Positions 1 through 9,628 of a stretch of DNA of 64,000 nucleotides are shown piece after piece. The notes below the pieces were generated by a model. That model ran no database searches and was not told the DNA's origin. It was given only the letters and a program-made list of their open reading frames with translations. Numbering within the stretch: the stretch's first letter is position 1; each line of letters begins with the position of its first letter. Source of the DNA: Chelydra serpentina. Its lineage: Eukaryota > Chordata > Testudines > Chelydridae. The stretch lies in NCBI GenBank assembly GCA_037349315.1, contig JBAIAC010000018.1, positions 5,146,001 through 5,210,000 on the forward strand, in the 5' to 3' direction. A program made the position numbers and the translations under genes.

Positions 1-2086
1 GCTGAAGTTTTGCTTTTCCATGAAATATAGGTACATAGCGATTTGCACGTTGGAAATCTGCATACATTCACATTTTCGTGTTTTCACTGCAGAACTTAAA
101 AACAAGTCCATTTTCACTCCAAGATCCCATTTTGAGCAAATAAACTGCTGAATCTGGCAAATAAAAAAGAAGAAAGGAAAATTCCCTTACTTGTAAAGAC
201 ATAATTTTAGAAAAACCTTTAAATTCCAAATACTTCATATTTCCTTGTGAATGTTTAACACACCTCTAATTGCACTATAAGTTCCCGTGTTGGGTTCCCA
301 ATTGCATGGGCTTAACTTCTGTTGGAGCCAAGGGCAGAGTTTAAAGGCCTTAGGGATAACCCTACACCAGGATATCCAATCAGATTTAACATGTGGCTCC
401 AGAACTACATGTGGCATCCATGTTCACCAAGTGATTCTTGGGTGCTAGAGATTTGACTGGTGATCTTCTTGCTCAGTCTGGTCTCAGGATGGGTGAATTC
501 TGATTACATGAGATTGCACTGAACAGATGAACAAGAGTAGCTGTGATCCTGTCCTATCCTTTCAAGCAGTCAGAAAAATAGAGATGAAAGAGAAACTCTT
601 TCTCTCCGCAAGAAGGGGAGAATAGATATTATGTGACAATGGGGTACACAGATTGCTAGAAATTAAGCACAAGTCAAGGTACAAGTGTTTCTTTGTTTTC
701 TTGTGACAGGATGCGCCCAATTCTCACACAGGTACATTTTTTTAAAACAAATAAAAGTGCTACAATAGAGTTCTGTGCAACCAAAGGCCCAAGTTCAAAG
801 GTAATGTGTGAGGTGCTGTAACTTTGACTCCCATTACACGTGCATTCCTTTCCTCTGTTATACTCCCTTTGTCCTTATATTCAGTCTAGCACTGGGGAAA
901 GAAGTCTAAGTTGGTGTTACATACAAACCAAGGCACACAAAGAGGACATAAGGATATGATATAAGTTAAAGTGTGGGGATTACTTTAACTTATGCCTTCT
1001 CCTAGCTCCCCACCATGTTATTTACAGAGATAGGGGCTCTGGATCAGTTCTCTGTTTGGGAGAAATCTGGCTACTGTAAAATTAAAATGAAGGATCTTGA
1101 GGCCACTGCTGAGTGTGATAAAAGAGTCTTACAATCACCTTCTTCCTGTCTCCTCTCCCCCCCCCACTTCATTTTCTGATGTATATAGCCACAAGTTACA
1201 GAGGCAACATATTTTAAAGAGAAGAAGTGACATCCTACTCCCATTGAAACCAGTGGCAAAATGCCCATTAGCTCGAATTGGGCTCTTCATACAAGCATTT
1301 CTAGTAGGTTAACAGAGATACTCTATTAGAAGATGTGGTATGAAAAAAAACCAAACCCACCACCTCACTGTCACAGCTTCCACATATGATGCTTCTGAAC
1401 TTGGGGTATCTCTGTTCTTGTTCTGAGAGTGCTTCTTTCATCATTACACTGAACAAGCTCACATTGGCTTTGAGAAATTACTACCAAATGTATTGCTTAT
1501 AGTTAAGATTAATTAATTACTGTAAAGACATAAGATACCTTGTTCCACTAGCTCACTTTCATTCCTCCAAAACTCACTGCCAGGCATTTCTTTCTTTGCC
1601 TGCCTCCGAACTGATCCATTGTGTGATCACACAAGAGCAGCTGGGAAAGAAAACAGACCGTTCTACTTTTGCCAGCACTGGTGGCGCTTGGAAGAATGAA
1701 ACGATATTTCTTTTTAAAATGGTGTAGCATCCACTGAAAGACAAATATTATTACTAGTAGAAGGCAGTTACTGTCCTATGAAATAACAGAGAAGCTGAAG
1801 TACAGCTAGGCTCTGAACACATACAAACACAGAGCTACAGTGTTAACTTCACTAAATTACACTTTTCCCTTGGCTCCTCAAAGTGGTATTATCACTGTAT
1901 TAAAATAGAACTCCCTAGTGGAATGCTCAGCTTTAGGAGACTGGTAATGAGCAATGCAACCTTTCACCACTAGCAGTGAGACTCTTACAAGTTCAGTGCA
2001 GAACTTGTAGCCCAGAGGGAGTGGGGAAAGCTGAATTTAAGCCGCCTTTGTGCCTTCCTAATTCTGGTTCCTAACTCTGAGGCCCT
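1..2086. other. Unassigned AT-rich noncoding stretch
   Basis: No gene or repeat that I recognise. All reading frames are short and have no motif or family resemblance. The stretch holds ordinary AT-rich unique-looking sequence, with a short C-run near 1160 and an ATTAATTA-type run near 1508. It may contain degraded repeats too old to recognise by eye. Confidence 0.5.
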
Positions 2087-2114
2087 GTCTAATTTGTGGT
2101 GTCTAATTTGTGGT
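2087..2114. repeat. 14-bp perfect tandem duplication
   Basis: The 14-mer GTCTAATTTGTGGT occurs twice back to back (2087-2100 and 2101-2114) with no mismatch. This is a simple replication-slippage type duplication in otherwise non-repetitive sequence; no function is implied. Confidence 0.9.
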
Positions 2115-3082
2115 GGCCTCTCCTCTTCCAGCTGCTCCCTCATTCCTATCAACGTGTTGACAGACACAGATCCATTGATTTCACACTAGCTCATCTTAAA
2201 AATAACTGAGAATTATAGCATCTGGTAGTTTCATAACTTATTTGCTGGTGGTCTCAGTCAAGTTCCTAGAAGACAAAACTGAATTTTACCAAAGTCACCA
2301 TAAGACTGGAACCAATTGCTACAGAGCCATCTTTACAATATATGGCAGCCCAAGAAAAAGCCCTCAAGTGTCCAATAGGGGAGATCTGGCCTTAATTTAC
2401 CCTTTCTCTGGTTCCACTACCGTAGAGAAAGATCTGATATTTCTTATGAAAGTACCACATTGTGTACAAGGTATGGTACTATACCAGTGATACTTGCCTC
2501 AGAGTTTTCTTTCACCAAACAGAGCTTACTTCCTTTAATTATTAAACAGGTTTTTGAAGGGCAATGTCAACTTTATGGTGCTATAATATGCCTTTCTTCT
2601 TAGCATCTAATAGATACATCCCTATAAAAGAAGCATTTGTAAGAAAAGCGACCATCAGTGTTGTTTTCCTTAGAAATATGTGTGGTTTAGAATACAGCAT
2701 CACATAACACTTGAAGGTTAGCAGAGTTCAGCATAAAGATGATAAACACGCTTTTGTTTCAATAGGACTTTGTCCTTAGAGAAGTAATTTCAAACTTGAT
2801 TCCAAGTTCCCTGGTTTTTATTTACCTCTTCCCACTCTCAGTAGTATCCTGATCAATAGAAGCATGTCTAACTTATTTCAGCCTTTTCTGCTCCCTTTCA
2901 CTATGTTCTGTAATAATGTACTGTGCTTTGTTCCTCTGTGATTACTAGAGATGTGAGGTAAAAATATTTTACTCTCCACACACACACATAGATTCTCAAA
3001 GTTAATTAAGAGCTCCTGGTTGTATTCTGTTCCTCAGGCAGCTGGAATGGAAGACCTATCATTTTAAAAGGGTTACTCGCTT
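2115..3082. other. Unassigned noncoding stretch
   Basis: No gene or clear repeat seen. It contains a short (CA)n run near 2979-2988. Open frames are under about 85 codons and carry no recognisable domain. Confidence 0.5.
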
Positions 3083-3193
3083 GGGGTGAAATTCACCCCT
3101 GTGCAGAGAGTGAACCCATGGCCTAAGGTCTTATGGGGGGTGAGAATGGTCCATCAGCCTTGGCCTGGTTGTCCGCACAGGGTGAATTTCACC
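3083..3193. mobile_element. Small fold-back (MITE-like) element with about 20-bp inverted ends
   Basis: The left arm GGTGAAATTCACCCCTGTGC (3085-3104) is matched by the reverse complement of 3175-3193, with a single-base indel. The left arm is also nearly self-complementary at its outer part. An element of about 110 bp with inverted ends and no coding capacity fits a MITE. A more diverged relative, sharing the end motif GAAATCCCACCCTGTGCAGAGG, seems to lie at about 43630-43790. The superfamily is unknown. Confidence 0.65.
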
Positions 3194-3233
3194 ATTTGTT
3201 TCCAAAAAGATAGACATATTCTCCTGCATCTCT

Positions 3234-3358
3234 ATTGTAAGCTCTTTGGGGCAGCGAATGTCTTTTAGTTCTGCTTTTGTATAGAACCTAGCACAATGGA
3301 GTCTTGATCCATGACCGAGGCTCCCACATGCTATTGCAATTCAATTAAGTAATAAATA
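3234..3358 (+). mobile_element. 3' tail of an L2-like LINE
   Basis: The sequence contains the landmarks TTGTAAGCTCTTTGGGGCAG, then CCTAGCACAATGG, then CATGACCGAGGCTCC, and ends in a short AATAAATA-type repeat. The same order of landmarks recurs at 21838-21933 and 25422-25507 (+), and on the minus strand at 42775-43075 and 56290-56480. In the last copy it follows a reverse-transcriptase-derived reading frame. It is therefore a 5'-truncated LINE 3' UTR, noncoding here. Confidence 0.75.
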
Positions 3359-3689
3359 TATTATTTCTGGCCTACATGAAGAGTGGCAGTTGTTTGGTCT
3401 CAAAAGAAGAGGCCATGCATTCCACATTTCTTGTCAGAGAACAAAGAGCTGTAATGGTGGGCAGTAAGGGTTGAGTTGTGGAAAATATGTGTTGTATCAG
3501 TCAAGCAAGGTACTAACAACTTCAACAGGTCTTTATTTTTAAAGTGGAAACCTCTTCACCAAGCTGCTGCTGCACCCTCTGTAGATCTCCCAGCCTCTCA
3601 ACTTCCTTCCCCCTCCTTCCTGTTTCCTGTTCTTTCAGCCTCCCAGCAGCCAGTGCTCCGAGTTCTAATAATTACAAGTAACATCTAAA
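3359..3689. other. Unassigned noncoding stretch
   Basis: Mostly pyrimidine-rich in the second half (about 3560-3660). No gene, repeat or regulatory site could be recognised. Confidence 0.5.
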
Positions 3690-3770
3690 CACCACAATAT
3701 GGGGCCTCATAATGAAGTTTGCAAATTTGCCCATCCTGAAGCAGTTGCACATATGGGCCATATTGTGGTG
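3690..3770. repeat. Imperfect hairpin, possible fold-back element
   Basis: CACCACAATATGGGGCC (3690-3706) pairs with GGGCCATATTGTGGTG (3755-3770); the arms differ by one extra G. The loop is about 48 bp. It could be a small MITE or a local inverted duplication. It has no coding content. Confidence 0.6.
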
Positions 3771-3879
3771 ACAGAGTCAGATTTGCATCTCTCATTATCA
3801 TGGGTATTGTGATACAGCATGGCCAGAAGGCAGCAGGAGAGTGATCTAGGATGAGGAGAAGCCTTATTCCCTGTAGATT

Positions 3880-4490
3880 AATTAAAAGCACCTGAAACTA
3901 ATTAGAGCACCTGAAGCTAGTCACCTGATAAAATCCCCCTGCTTCAATCAGCCAGGGGAGGAGCTGGAGCAGAGTGAGGAGGAGTTGGAGCAGAGTGGTT
4001 TGGTGGTGGAGCAGAGAGCAGTTTGGAGGAGCTGAATCACAGTGGTTTGGTGGTGGAGCAGAGAGCAGTTTGGAGGAGTGAAACAGAGTGGATTGGTGGT
4101 GGAACAAAGAGCAGTTCGAAGGAAAGCGGAGGAGAGTTTTGAGAAGTGCTGCAGTGGGCTAAGAAGACCAAGATCCTAGGTAAAGGGACACCTGGCTTGT
4201 GCAGAGGGAAGGCAGGAAGCGCCACAAGCTGAAGGTCAGGAGAGGGAAGTAGCCCAGGGGAAAGAATCACTGGTACAAGTGGTTCACCTGCTATCATAGG
4301 GCCCCTGGGCTGGGACCCGGAGTAGAGGACGGGCTTGGGTCCCTCCCTCTCCACTCCCCTTCCCTGGGATACTAGTAGGATAGCTGTTACCCCAGTTCAG
4401 GGGCAAGAAATGGCACCCTGAAACCCCCCCACAAGAAGAGAAAGTGCGGGACCCATCATAGTAGTGCCGGCAATTTGCCACAGTGTATGT
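3880..4490 (+). mobile_element. Probable LTR-like turtle repeat with internal tandem units
   Basis: The block is purine-rich and GC-richer than its surroundings. It starts with repeated TTAGAGCACCTGAAGC-type phrases, then CACCTGATAAAATCC, which could serve as a TATA-like element, and ends around GCGGGACCCATCATAG. Between about 3994 and 4135 it has three tandem units of about 47 bp. I recall similar blocks as solo-LTR-type repeats in turtle genomes, but I see no primer-binding site, gag/pol frame or clear terminal duplication. It could instead be another non-coding repeat family. Orientation is inferred from the TATA-like motif only. Confidence 0.4.
3994..4133. repeat. Three tandem units of about 47 bp
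   Basis: Units start at 3994, 4041 and 4087 with AGTGGTTTGGTGGTGGAGCA or a close variant and run through GAGAGCAGTTTGGAGGA. The first two are almost identical and the third is more diverged (AGTGGATTGGTGGTGGAACA). Period is 46-47 bp. The array sits inside the LTR-like block, and the shared drift pattern suggests amplification by slippage or unequal exchange. Confidence 0.85.
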
Positions 4491-4793
4491 TTCCTGTTTA
4501 AATTTACTAAATTTGCATTTATTCTAACTGTGTCATCTTGCTCATGTTCATGTGTGTGTTTTTGTGAGCAGGTTGTCAACATGCTTTATTTTGTTTTTAA
4601 AATATTGGAAGTGGAATAAGAGATTTTTAAAAGCATTGTTTCATCTTCAGGTTAGGGCACATGAAGGTTCATTAGTAGACTAAATCACGACTTGATAAGC
4701 GATCATGAGATATGGCACTGGCAGCAAATGGCATGACATTTTTGACATTGGGGTGAAATACCACCAAACTGCTTTGCAATCCCTTTTTCTCAA

Positions 4794-4809
4794 ACTCTCT
4801 CTCTCTCTC
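4794..4809. repeat. Short (CT)n microsatellite
   Basis: A run of alternating C and T ends directly before the antisense CR1 fragment. It is short, with no other significance seen. Confidence 0.7.
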
Positions 4810-4811
4810 AA

Positions 4812-5338
4812 ATGAGAACATAAAATGTCAATACCTGGTCAGACCAATGGTCTGTCTAGCCCAGTATCCTGTTTTTCAACAGTAGCCAATGCCAGATGCT
4901 TCAAAGAGAATGAACAGAACAGAGCAATTATCAAGTGATCTATCCCCTGTCGTCTAGTCCCAGCATTAGACACCCAGAGCATGGGGTTATGTCCCTGACC
5001 ACCTTGGCTAATAGCCATTGATGGACCTATCCTCTATGAACTTATCTAATTCTTCTTTGAACACAGTTATGCTTTTGGCCTTCACAACATCCCAGGCAAC
5101 AAGTTCCACAGATTGACTGTGAACTGTGTAAAGAAGTCCTTCCTTTTTGTTTTAAACCGGTTTCCTTTTAATTTAATCAGGTGACCCCTAGTTCTTGTGT
5201 TATGTGAAGGAGTAAATAGCAGTTCCCTATGCACTTTCTCCATGCCATTCATAATTGTATAGATCTCTAACATATCCCCTTCTTAGTGGTCTCTTTCCTA
5301 AATTCTCAGCCTTTTTAATCTCTCCTCAAATGGAAGCT
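4812..5338 (-). mobile_element. CR1 LINE fragment (3' part), antisense
   Basis: Read on the minus strand this is the 3' portion of a CR1 non-LTR retrotransposon. The C-terminal remnant of ORF2 lies at about 5273-5082 and contains LLFTPSHN and, further on, a WNLLPG motif. It is followed by the 3' UTR, which ends in CCATTGGTCTGACC. The same layout is seen in the CR1 at 37018-38170, where LLFTPSHN recurs, so the two copies support each other. The copy is 5'-truncated, as is normal for CR1, and broken by stops and frameshifts. It is not functional. Confidence 0.9.
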
Positions 5339-6097
5339 GTTTATATCTTATATAGATGATATGTGTATATAGATGTGTGTTTTTTCCCTCTAGATACACA
5401 TACACACAGATGTATGTTCAGTTATCACAAATTGCATGATCCAAAATGATTTAGTCCAAATTATTTTCCCAAGGTAAAATACACAGAACAAGAAAGGATG
5501 TTTTATTCTCCTTAGGCCAACAGCACATCTGCCCTGGTCTCTCAAAATTCCCTGCCATGTTTTCATCCCCATTGCTGGTTTATCTGTTTTTCAAAACTAG
5601 GTTTTAAAAATAATCTGGAAGCATTGTGACAGCCAGGTTAGGTCAGCAACTGCCACAGCTACTGAGGGAGAGAATGGAGCAGGCACATTTATGACAGCTT
5701 GACATTTCAGATAATGGAGGTCACTCCTTCAAGTTGTTGTCCCCCTGAGATGAGTGAAATTCTGCAGGTGAATGTGGGAGAGAACTGGCACCATTAAATT
5801 GTCAATTTTCTGGAAGTAAAGCATGTGGTTCTGGATTGGAACAGGAGAAAAATTCTTCTAATTACTGTAGCCCAAATTCTGCTGGCCTTTCTCATATGAA
5901 TAGGCCCATTGGCATAAGTGACACTACTTGTGAGTGTAAGGGAAGCAGGATTTGACTCTATAGGATGAAGTTCTATATTCTGACTAAACTGGAATTATGG
6001 ATATTAGAGTATCATTATTGAAGACTACCATCCTGTCATGGAATACTATAATCAAGAAAACCACAAACATGGACTGTTAAGAATTAGGAGGAAACAT
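5339..6097. other. Unassigned noncoding stretch
   Basis: No gene or recognisable repeat. A (TGTGTA)-type AT/GT run lies near 5355-5415. Confidence 0.5.
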
Positions 6098-6332
6098 GGT
6101 CCTGTGGTTAGAGACTAAGACTGGGAGTTTGGCATTCTTGGTTATATTCTTAGATGTACTTTGAGCAAGCCCCTAAGCCTCTTTGTATCTGAGTTTCCCC
6201 ATCTGTAAAATGGGGATAACAACATGCAATGTGATAACAAGGGTATAGTAAGTCTTGGTTCATTGATATTTGTAAAGTGCTTTGAGATCTGGGGTCAGAA
6301 GGTGCTGTAGAAATGCAAAATAATTATTACTT
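6098..6332 (+). mobile_element. MIR-type CORE-SINE
   Basis: Diagnostic phrases appear in the expected order: GTGGTTAGAGAC near the start, then TGAGTTTCCCCATCTGTAAA with ATGGGGATAAC, then GTAAAGTGCTTTGAGATCTG, and finally an ATAATTATTA tail. This is the classic MIR/CORE-SINE structure: a tRNA-derived head, a conserved core and an L2-like tail. The family is known from all amniotes. The copy is old and diverged but near full length. It is noncoding, and old copies sometimes become regulatory sequence. Confidence 0.85.
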
Positions 6333-6621
6333 GTGCAGCCATTTTAATATAGATGTGAAAAGTTCTGTTTTATGAAGGCAAAATCACTACATAAATGTGT
6401 TGTTTGCTTTTCAAATACACAAGAAAGTAATACAATTGAACTGTTTTTTCCTTTTAATTTATGTTTTGTACTTTTCCCCCTCAAAAGCATTTACATTACA
6501 ATGTCAAGAACCAGCCAATCTACTGGTATTTAAGCATGAACTGTCATATTTCTTACAATGCTATTTTTGCAGTACCAGAGTGGCAAAGGCAATCAAGTAA
6601 AATTCAATTTTCTGCAGAGCT

Positions 6622-6914
6622 CAGGGTTTGTCTACACTTATAGCGCTGTACCGGTGCAGTTGTGCTGCTGTCGTGCTTAGTGAAGACACTACCGACGCCG
6701 ATGGGAGAGCTTCTCCCATTGGCGTAGGAACGCCACCTCTGCAAGAGGCAGTAGCTATGTCGACGGGAGAAGCCCTGTGTACATCAGGACTTCAGTCGGT
6801 ATAACTGCGTCGCTCAGAGGTCTTGATTTTCCACGCCCATGCAGTTATACCGCCATACATTTGATTTTCCAGCAATGCAGTTATACCGCCATAAATTTGT
6901 AGTGTAGACTAAGG
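6622..6914. mobile_element. hAT-like MITE (TTGTCTACAC family) with a duplicated right end
   Basis: The left end is CAGGGTTTGTCTACACTTAT and the right end, read in reverse, is CCTTAGTCTACACTACAAAT. The inner part is GC-richer and CpG-rich (GCGCTG, GACGCCG, GTCGACGGG). It contains a small hairpin near 6700-6725 (GGGAGAGCTTCTCCC). No transposase is present. Ends of this kind are typical of non-autonomous hAT elements in turtles. I could not identify a convincing 8-bp target duplication, so the exact borders are approximate. Confidence 0.75.
6825..6899. repeat. 38-bp tandem duplication at the MITE right end
   Basis: GATTTTCCACGCCCATGCAG followed by TTATACCGCCATACATTT (from 6825) is repeated from 6863 as GATTTTCCAGCAATGCAG and TTATACCGCCATAAATTT. 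The unit is about 38 bp and the copies differ at a few positions. The duplication lies wholly inside the hAT-like MITE. Confidence 0.85.
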
Positions 6915-8414
6915 ATCAGAAAAATTAACTCCAAATTCACGTTGGCTGCCAGATATCTGACTGGAATATCTTTTCTGGAGCACAGCCTAATGTGTTAAGC
7001 TAGAAAACCGCTCCTCAGCGGCTCCTGATGTGACCCAGGTAGCTGAGGCCCACCCAAATCTGAGCAGGGTTGTAGAGCTGCCACAGGCAGCCCAGAGCAT
7101 CACTGGGGCACCTGAAATCCAGGATGGAGCTATGCACTTGCCCTTCAGATAGCTACACTCTGGCAGCTCTGCCTTGTCATTTTCTGAGCTGCCCCATGAG
7201 CGTGCTCAGCAGGTGAAGTCATGTGTCTGGGAGCACTAGGGCTAGGAAGAGGGTGTGGTGAGCTAGCACAGTCTGTCATTGCCCATCCACCTGGAAGTCA
7301 GGGCCCACCCACATTTCCACCATTTACGCCACTGCCAGGTAGCACATGTTATAAAGAAGCAGGAAACAAAAAAGGGGCAAAATAAAATGACGACTTTTTA
7401 AAGTTCTATGAAGCATTTGCAACTTGTGTTACACTGAATTGGATAGAAATGGATCTGTGCCTATTATGAGTCAATTTGAGCAGGTTCACTGGCTGGCTCC
7501 CTGAAGTTTTGCGAATACCTTTCAGCACATTTTTGAAATGATTTGGAACAGGTCAGCATAGAAACTTGGGCCTTAGAGCGCTTGGCTTTCAAAATTTGGA
7601 ATAAAAACTCAATTGGTTTCAGAATTACATCTGGAGGGATTAGAATATTCATCCCTTTATATATTCAAAGGCAAAACGTTTAAGCTACGTCATTAGATGT
7701 TTTAAGCACTGTAAATAATGAAACTACAGGAAAGTGAACCCTTTTATTTAATTGGCACTTCCCTTGTGCTTGCTTTTGAGAGGGAGAGTAGTCTGGCAGC
7801 TACAGGGGAGTGCATGGGAGCCAAGACTCCTGAGTTCTGTTTGCAGGAGGCTAAAATGCCAGGCCCCTACTCTTCCCACTGAGCAACACTCCTTCTTACA
7901 GCAAGGCTTTATGAGCACATGCAGATGTACACATTACATGTAAGAGAGGTCTGTCTCAACTAGTTACACCACAACTTTCCCCCTCCTCCCCAAGGGCATG
8001 AAGGTAAAATTTCAGGGGCTCTGCACATGCTCACATAGCCTTCATAGCTCTGCAAGGGGAAAGAGGTCCTAGGGTTCTTTTATCGCTGAACTACGGTAGA
8101 ACCCTTAAGGGCGTACCGACCAAAAGGACAGCAGCTGAGAGTTCTGAAACAGAGATATTAGTCAGGAAAGAAGTAGTGGGGCCCATCCAGATAGGGTTCC
8201 TCTTTTACTCAATGGAGGAGGATAGCATTACCTCCCAAGGCTCCTGAATACCCCAGATCTCTCACACACTTATTTGTGGGGAGTTAGTGTTTCAGTAACC
8301 TGCCCTGGTTGCCCCTTTCTACTCTACCTCTCTATAGGGGTTACTGCATCCCTCTCTGTTGACATGCTAAGAGAGAGAGGGGAACCAGGATGTTTAGATG
8401 GTAGAGAAGAGTGG
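6915..8414. other. Unassigned stretch, partly GC-richer
   Basis: No supported gene. The part from about 7000 to 7340 is richer in GC than its neighbours and may be an old unrecognised repeat. Around 7780-7840 the phrase TGGGAGCCAAGACTCCTGAG resembles the head of MIR-like SINEs, but the rest cannot be followed. Confidence 0.4.
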
Positions 8415-9628
8415 AGGGCTGGGGAGAGACAATCTGGATGACCTTGTAAACTGTAGTAATTAGAAAATGGGATGAAATTTAAAAGTGCAAAGTCATGCAT
8501 TTAGGGACTAACAAGAAGAATTTTTGCTATAAGCGGGGGACATATCAGCTGGAAGTGACAGAGGAGGAGAAAGACCTGGGTGTATTGATTGGTCACAGAA
8601 TGACTATGAGTTGCCAATATGATGAGGCCATGAAAAAGGCTAATGCATCTGACAAGGTAGGGACAGAGAGATAGGGAAGTGTTAGTACCATTATACAAGG
8701 CACTGCGGAGATCTCATCTGGAATACTGTGTGCAGATTGGGTCTCCTATGTTTGAGGAAGATGAATTCAAACTGGAACAGGTGCAGAGATGGGCTACTAG
8801 GATGATGCAAGGAATGGAAACCAATCTTTCAGAGGAGACTCAAAGAGATCTTTCAGAGGAGACTCAAAGAGCTTGGCTTGTTTAGCCTGACCAAAAGAAG
8901 ATTGAGGGGAGATATGATTGCTCTCTATAAATACATCAAAGGGATAAATACCAGAGAGAGAGAGGGGAGTTATTTAAGTTCAGCACCAGTGTGGGCACAA
9001 GAAAAAATGGATGTAAACTGTCCATCAACAAGTTTAGGTTTGAAATTTCTAACCATCAGAGGAGTGAAGTTCTGGAACAGCCTTCCAAGGGGAGTAGTGG
9101 GGGGTGGGGGGAAACCTAAGTGGCTTAAAGACTGAGCTTGATAAATGTATGAAAGGGATGGTATGAGGAGACTGCCTACAATGTCATGTAGCTGATCTGC
9201 AACTGCTAGCAGCAAATACCTCCAATGGCTGGCAGTGGAACACTAGATGGGGAGGGCTCTGAGTTACTATAGAGAATCCTTTCCCAGATGTCTGGCTGGT
9301 GGGACTTGCCCACATGCTCAGTGTCTGATTGCCATGTTTAGGGTTGGGAAGGAACTTTTGGTCAGACTGGCAGAGACGCTGGGATTTCTGTTGCCTTTCT
9401 GTGCAGCATGGGGCATAGGTCTCTTGCAGGTTTAAACTACTGTAAATGGTGGGTTGTCTGTAACTTGAAGTCTTTAAATCACGATTGGAGGATTTCAGTA
9501 ACACAGCCAGAGGTTATGGGTCTATTACAAGAGTGGGTGGGTGAAGTTCTGTGGCCTGCAATGTGCAGGAGGTCAGACTAGATGATCACGATGGTCTCTT
9601 CTGACCTTAAGGTCTATGAGTCTAATGT
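8415..9628 (+). mobile_element. CR1 LINE, sense, 5'-truncated with intact 3' end
   Basis: About 1.2 kb of CR1. The end of ORF2 is recognisable: a frame at 8679-8885 has HLEYCVQ and LEQVQRWATRM, matching the region after the reverse-transcriptase domain. The reading continues in another frame at 8878-9135 with LTKRRLRGDMIALYKYIKG and FWNSLPRG, so a frameshift lies at about 8870-8880. The 3' UTR runs to AGGAGGTCAGACTAGATGAT and ends about GGTCTATGAGTCTAATG. It is a dead copy with a frameshift, truncation and a 24-bp internal duplication. The 3' end closely parallels those at 41567-42036 (+) and 63338-64000 (-). Confidence 0.95.
8824..8871 (+). repeat. 24-bp tandem duplication within the CR1 reading frame
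   Basis: The unit ATCTTTCAGAGGAGACTCAA plus AGAG occurs at 8824-8847 and again at 8848-8871 with no mismatch. Its length is a multiple of three, so the duplication itself keeps the frame. It is absent from the CR1 layout I know, so it probably arose in this copy after insertion. Confidence 0.9.

Noticed and set aside
9184..9504. 106-codon minus-strand frame
   Set aside because: It is the antisense shadow of the sense CR1 3' UTR at 8415-9628.
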